From DATARH01 sp050181375 (GTDB taxonomy: Bacteria > Pseudomonadota > Alphaproteobacteria > ATCC43930 > CGMCC-115725), in NCBI GenBank assembly GCA_050181375.1, contig JBFXDF010000159.1, forward strand, positions 1 to 8,776: a DNA stretch of 8,776 nucleotides, read 5' to 3'. The position numbers were made by a program, and so were the translations under genes. The notes under the pieces were generated by a model, which had not been told where the DNA came from, made no database searches, and worked only from the letters and a program-made list of their open reading frames with translations. Each line of letters starts with the position of its first letter. The stretch's first letter is position 1. This document shows, piece after piece, positions 5,363 to 8,776 of this stretch.

Positions 5363-8300
5363 TGAGCACGCTTGCATCGGAGCTTCAGGATGCGCTGGTC
5401 GATTTTTTCGCGCCGCTCGCCGACGGCGCCAGAGACAGCCGGGCTCTCGCGGAATGGCTCGCCGCCCTCGGCCAGACCGGCGCGGTCGCGCAAAATCCGG
5501 CGCTCATCCGGATCGCCCAGAACGCGACGGCGCTGGTCGCCTCGCTGTCGTCGCTGACCGAGGCGCAGCTCGCAAGCTGGGATGGTCTGAGAGGGCTTCT
5601 CGATCGGGCAAATCAGGCAAAAGCGCTGTGGGCCGACCTGCGGGCCTTCGCCGCCAATCCGGCTCTCGGCGGCATCGCGCCGGGGCTGGCGGAAGAGATC
5701 ATGGCGCTGCTGCTGGCGAGCTACCTGCGGCGCCGCCACGGGGTCCTCTTCCGGCTGGCGTGTCTGTTGGCGCTGATCGAGCCGGCCGAAACGGCGACCC
5801 CCGACGCGCCGGTCGTCGACGGCCCCGTCACGCGCCGCTATTCGCGCGTGTTCGATCGCCTCAGGCTTTCCGCGCTCGGCGATCTGCTGTCGCGGCCCGG
5901 CGCAACGCTCGCCGCCGCCTATCTGCCGAACGGCATGGCCTCCGGCGCCGACGCCTGGGTCGCGGGCGAGCGTATGTTCTCTGCCCTGTCCTTGATCGCC
6001 GACGAAATCGGCCTGGCCTGGCAGATCGAGCACCGCCCGGTTGTTCCCCCGACACCGTCGACGAGCCCCGACCCCGACCAGGCGCTGCCCGGAGACGGAC
6101 CGATCAATATTGTCGATCCGCCCGCGCCGGAACCGATCGCACCGCCGCCCGATACCTTCTTCGCCGCCTACCTTCCGACCTTCCGCCTGACGCTCGCGCG
6201 CGCCGCCGCCGGAGAGATCGCGATCGAACTCGTGTCGTCCTCGTCGCGGCATGCCGGCGGGGTCGCCGGGTTCATTGCCAGGCCGGTCGGCGCGCTGTCG
6301 CTCAGCGAGACGCGCGACGGCTGGACGCTCGGCTTCACCGCCACCGCCGCGGCGCCGGCCATCGTGATGGGACCCGACGGCGCGGGTCTTGCGCCGGCCG
6401 GAGTGCCGGTTGCCGCGGGCAGCGCCAGCCTGACGCTGGAGCGCGCCGGCACGCCGGGACAGCCGGCCTTTGTGTTCGGCGCCGCGACCGGCACCAGGGT
6501 CGAGATCGGCGACCTGCGCTTTTCCACCGCTTTGGCCTTCGACCCGGCCAAGGCCGACATTGAGATCGGGCTGCAAGCGTCGTCCGGCGCGTTGGTCATC
6601 GCCGGCGGCGACGGCGACGGCTTTCTCCAGAGCGTCCTGCCGGCGGGCGGTGCGCGGTGCGCTTTCGATCTCGGTCTTGCCTGGTCGAACGAGCGCGGCC
6701 TCAGCGTTCGCGGCGGCGCCGGTCTCGACACCACGCTGCCGGCCAGGGTGTCGATCGGCCCGCTCGCGATCCAGGGCATTCATGTCGGCCTTAGGGCGCA
6801 AGACGCGGCCATCGCATTCGAATGCTCCGCCACCGCGGCGCTCTCGCTGGGGCCGGTGGATGCCGTCATCGATCGCGTCGGGTTGATGGCGACAGTCTCG
6901 TTCCCGGCCGGCGGCGGCAATCTCGGACCGGCGGATTTGGACGTATCGTTCAAGCCGCCGGCTGGGGTTGGGGTTGGGGTTGAGGCCGGGGGGGTGGTGA
7001 CGGGCGGGGGGTTTTTGTTTCACGACGCGGCGCGGCGGCTGTACGCCGGGGTGCTGCGGCTGGCGCTGGGGGACGAGCTGACGGTGACCGCGTTCGGGCT
7101 GTTGGCGACGCGGCTGCCCGACGGCGCCCCCGGCTACTCGCTGCTGGTCTTTATCACCGCCGAGGATTTCGCGCCGGTCCCGCTGGGGCTGGGGTTCACG
7201 CTCCAGGGCATCGGCGGCCTGATCGCGGTCAACCGCACCTTCGACGAGGCGGCGCTGCGCGCCGGCATGCGCAGCGACACGCTGGCCTCGCTCTTGTTCC
7301 CGCGCGATCCCGTCGCCAACGCCTCCGCCGTCATCGCCGCGCTGGCGAGCGCCTTTCCGGCGCGCGACGGCAGCTATCTGCTGGGCATCCTGGCGCGCAT
7401 CGGCTGGGGCACGCCGACCCTGATCCGGCTCGATCTGGCGCTCATCCTGGAATTCGGCGCGCGCCGCCGGCTGCTCGCGCTGGGGCGGGTCACGGCGCTC
7501 TTGCCGTCGCCCGAGAACGACCTGGTGCGGCTCAATCTCGATGCGATCGGGGTGTTGGACCTCGACCAGGGCAGCCTCGCGGTCGACGCGGTGCTGGTCG
7601 ATTCGCGCCTCGCGCACAAATTCGCGCTGACCGGCGCCGGGGCCTTGCGGGCCGGCGGGTCGGGCGCCGGCAGCGGGTTTGTCCTGGCGGTCGGCGGGTT
7701 CAACCCGCGCTTCGCGCCGCCCGCCGGGGTGCCGTCCCTGGCGCGCGTCGCGATCGCGCTCGGCTCGGGCGACAACCCGCGGCTGACCTGCGAGGCGTAT
7801 TTCGCGATCACCTCGAACACGCTGCAGTTCGGCGCGCGCGCCCAGCTGCACGCCGAGGCGTACGGGTTCAGCGTCGACGGCGATATCGGGTTCGATGTCC
7901 TGATCACGCGCGCGCCGCTGCATTTCATCGCCGATTTTCACGCCTCGGCGCAGCTCAGGCACGGCTCGCACAATCTGTTCAAGGTGGCGCTGGAAGGCGC
8001 GCTCGAGGGGCCGCGTCCGCTGCGCGCCAGCGGCAGGGCGAGCTTTGAGATTTTCTGGTGCGACTTCACGGTGCGGTTCGACAAGACGCTGATCGCGGGC
8101 GAGCCGCCGCCCCCGCCGCCGGCGGTCGACGTGCTGGGGCTGCTGGCGGCGGCGCTGCGCGACGGGCGCAGCTGGCGCACCGACACGCCCCCCGGGCGCG
8201 GCCACGGGGTGGCGCTGCGCCGGCTCCCGCCGGGCGCCCCGCTGACCATCGACCCGCTGGGCCGGCTGGTGGTCAGCCAGGACGTGGCGCCGCTCAACAC

Positions 8301-8776
8301 GGCGCGCGACATCGATCTGTTCGGCGGCGCCCCGGTGGCGGGGGCGCGCCGCTTCGCGCTGGGCGCGAGCCTCAACGGGGTGGCGCTGACGCCGCCGCAG
8401 ACGCTGCGGGCCGGCTTCGCGCCGGCGCAGTTTTTCGCCATGAGCGACGACGAGAAGCTGGCCAGCCCGTCCTTTGAGGAGATGGATGCGGGGATGGCGG
8501 TCGGCAGCGACGCGGTGCGGTTCGACGCGGCGCGGGCGGTGGCGGCGCCGCTCGAGTACGAAACCATCGTGATCGACACGCTGGCGCCGCCCGGCCGCCC
8601 GCCGCCGCCTTTGCCGGCGCGCTACCGGCTCGCGCCCGCGCAGCTGCGGGCGCACGCCGCGACCGGCGCGGCGGCGCGCGCCCCGCTGCGCCGCGTCGGA
8701 CGGGCGCGGTTCCGCGCCGCAGCGCCCCCCGCCGTGCGCATCGCGGCGCCGCGCTGGACGATCGAGCCGATCGACG
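5362..8776 (+). CDS. Very large DUF6603-type protein (C-terminus beyond window)
   Basis: The frame is open without a stop from the ATG at 5362 to the window end, giving at least 1138 residues. Residues 1-225 are alanine/leucine-rich and mostly helical-looking, with no signal peptide. A proline-rich linker lies at about 229-267. From 268 to about 530 come alternating short beta-like strands. The conserved part starts at GVGVGVEAGG (534). It includes GGGFLFHDAARRLYAGVL (546-563), PLGLGFTLQGIGGLIAVNRT (612-631), and later YGFSVDGDIGFDVLI and ASGRASFEIFWCDFTVRFD (890-908). A second proline run, EPPPPPP, starts near 914, followed by QFFAMSDDEKLASPSFEEMDAG (1023-1044). I recognise these as DUF6603, an uncharacterised family of large proteins. 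No enzyme motif is visible, and the role is unknown. The start overlaps the amidase stop (TGATG); a G-rich stretch at 5348-5355 may help ribosome re-entry. Codon use becomes unusually GGG-rich at about 6961-7200. Confidence 0.9.
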   Translation, partial: MSTLASELQDALVDFFAPLADGARDSRALAEWLAALGQTGAVAQNPALIRIAQNATALVASLSSLTEAQLASWDGLRGLLDRANQAKALWADLRAFAANPALGGIAPGLAEEIMALLLASYLRRRHGVLFRLACLLALIEPAETATPDAPVVDGPVTRRYSRVFDRLRLSALGDLLSRPGATLAAAYLPNGMASGADAWVAGERMFSALSLIADEIGLAWQIEHRPVVPPTPSTSPDPDQALPGDGPINIVDPPAPEPIAPPPDTFFAAYLPTFRLTLARAAAGEIAIELVSSSSRHAGGVAGFIARPVGALSLSETRDGWTLGFTATAAAPAIVMGPDGAGLAPAGVPVAAGSASLTLERAGTPGQPAFVFGAATGTRVEIGDLRFSTALAFDPAKADIEIGLQASSGALVIAGGDGDGFLQSVLPAGGARCAFDLGLAWSNERGLSVRGGAGLDTTLPARVSIGPLAIQGIHVGLRAQDAAIAFECSATAALSLGPVDAVIDRVGLMATVSFPAGGGNLGPADLDVSFKPPAGVGVGVEAGGVVTGGGFLFHDAARRLYAGVLRLALGDELTVTAFGLLATRLPDGAPGYSLLVFITAEDFAPVPLGLGFTLQGIGGLIAVNRTFDEAALRAGMRSDTLASLLFPRDPVANASAVIAALASAFPARDGSYLLGILARIGWGTPTLIRLDLALILEFGARRRLLALGRVTALLPSPENDLVRLNLDAIGVLDLDQGSLAVDAVLVDSRLAHKFALTGAGALRAGGSGAGSGFVLAVGGFNPRFAPPAGVPSLARVAIALGSGDNPRLTCEAYFAITSNTLQFGARAQLHAEAYGFSVDGDIGFDVLITRAPLHFIADFHASAQLRHGSHNLFKVALEGALEGPRPLRASGRASFEIFWCDFTVRFDKTLIAGEPPPPPPAVDVLGLLAAALRDGRSWRTDTPPGRGHGVALRRLPPGAPLTIDPLGRLVVSQDVAPLNTARDIDLFGGAPVAGARRFALGASLNGVALTPPQTLRAGFAPAQFFAMSDDEKLASPSFEEMDAGMAVGSDAVRFDAARAVAAPLEYETIVIDTLAPPGRPPPPLPARYRLAPAQLRAHAATGAAARAPLRRVGRARFRAAAPPAVRIAAPRWTIEPID
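6964..7011 (+). other. G-run tract with GGGGTT repeats, quadruplex-prone
   Basis: The coding strand has three GGGG runs spaced by TT (6964-6979), then G7 (6988-6994), GGG (7002-7004) and G6 (7006-7011), followed by TTTTT. Four or more G-runs this close can form a quadruplex in DNA or in the mRNA. The tract encodes the glycine/valine-rich entry to the DUF6603 core. The sequence is seen; folding is inferred. Confidence 0.6.

Noticed and set aside
3287..5377. Open frame of 696 codons on the minus strand opposite the amidase gene
   Set aside because: Same antisense effect. The plus-strand frame has amidase motifs, a good ribosome site and a coupled downstream gene.
6961..7016. Decayed copy of the palindromic repeat seen at 203-301
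   Set aside because: They share only a GGGTTGGGG-like core. The 11-bp stem is missing, and the G-runs are explained by glycine/valine codons at a family-conserved position.
5182..8655. Open frame of 1157 codons on the minus strand covering most of the DUF6603 gene
   Set aside because: The product is dominated by R, G, Q, A, D and P with no family-like motif, and lies opposite a frame with clear DUF6603 motifs. Long antisense frames are expected from strong GC-biased third positions.

Overview
The window looks like GC-rich alphaproteobacterial DNA, most plausibly from the Sphingomonadales. This rests on the panC sequence, the codon use, and a pair of C/G-rich palindromic repeats of a type I associate with those genomes. 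The placement is an inference; there is no rRNA or other decisive marker in the window.

Layout. Bases 1-2114 (+ strand) are a tightly packed metabolic operon. It holds the last codons of what looks like an acyl-CoA dehydrogenase, then an APH/ACAD10-11-type phosphotransferase, then panC (pantothenate synthetase). Both junctions are ATGA stop/start overlaps. The phosphotransferase gene carries an in-frame insertion of about 42 codons made of two inverted copies of a palindromic repeat. A small two-helix membrane protein of the DUF4282 type (2139-2393, - strand) converges on panC and has a recognisable promoter.

Bases 2394-3034 hold no convincing gene. They contain the DUF4282 promoter, a degenerate extragenic stem-loop repeat and smaller inverted and direct repeats.

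Bases 3035-8776 (+ strand) are an accessory-looking two-gene unit joined by a TGATG overlap. The first gene encodes a 775-residue protein with an expanded zinc amidase (Amidase_2/T7-lysozyme type) domain, a phage-tail-like small beta repeat, a possible degenerate M23-like segment and an unknown C-terminal region. The second is a very large DUF6603-type protein, at least 1138 residues, that runs off the right edge. Neither protein has a visible signal peptide. The unit may therefore be a peptidoglycan-targeting enzyme plus a large beta-rich partner that is delivered or exported by a non-Sec route, or that acts on lysis. That function is inferred; this pair is the best candidate in the window for an undescribed system. 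A long antisense open frame (5182-8655, - strand) covers much of it and should not be mistaken for a gene.
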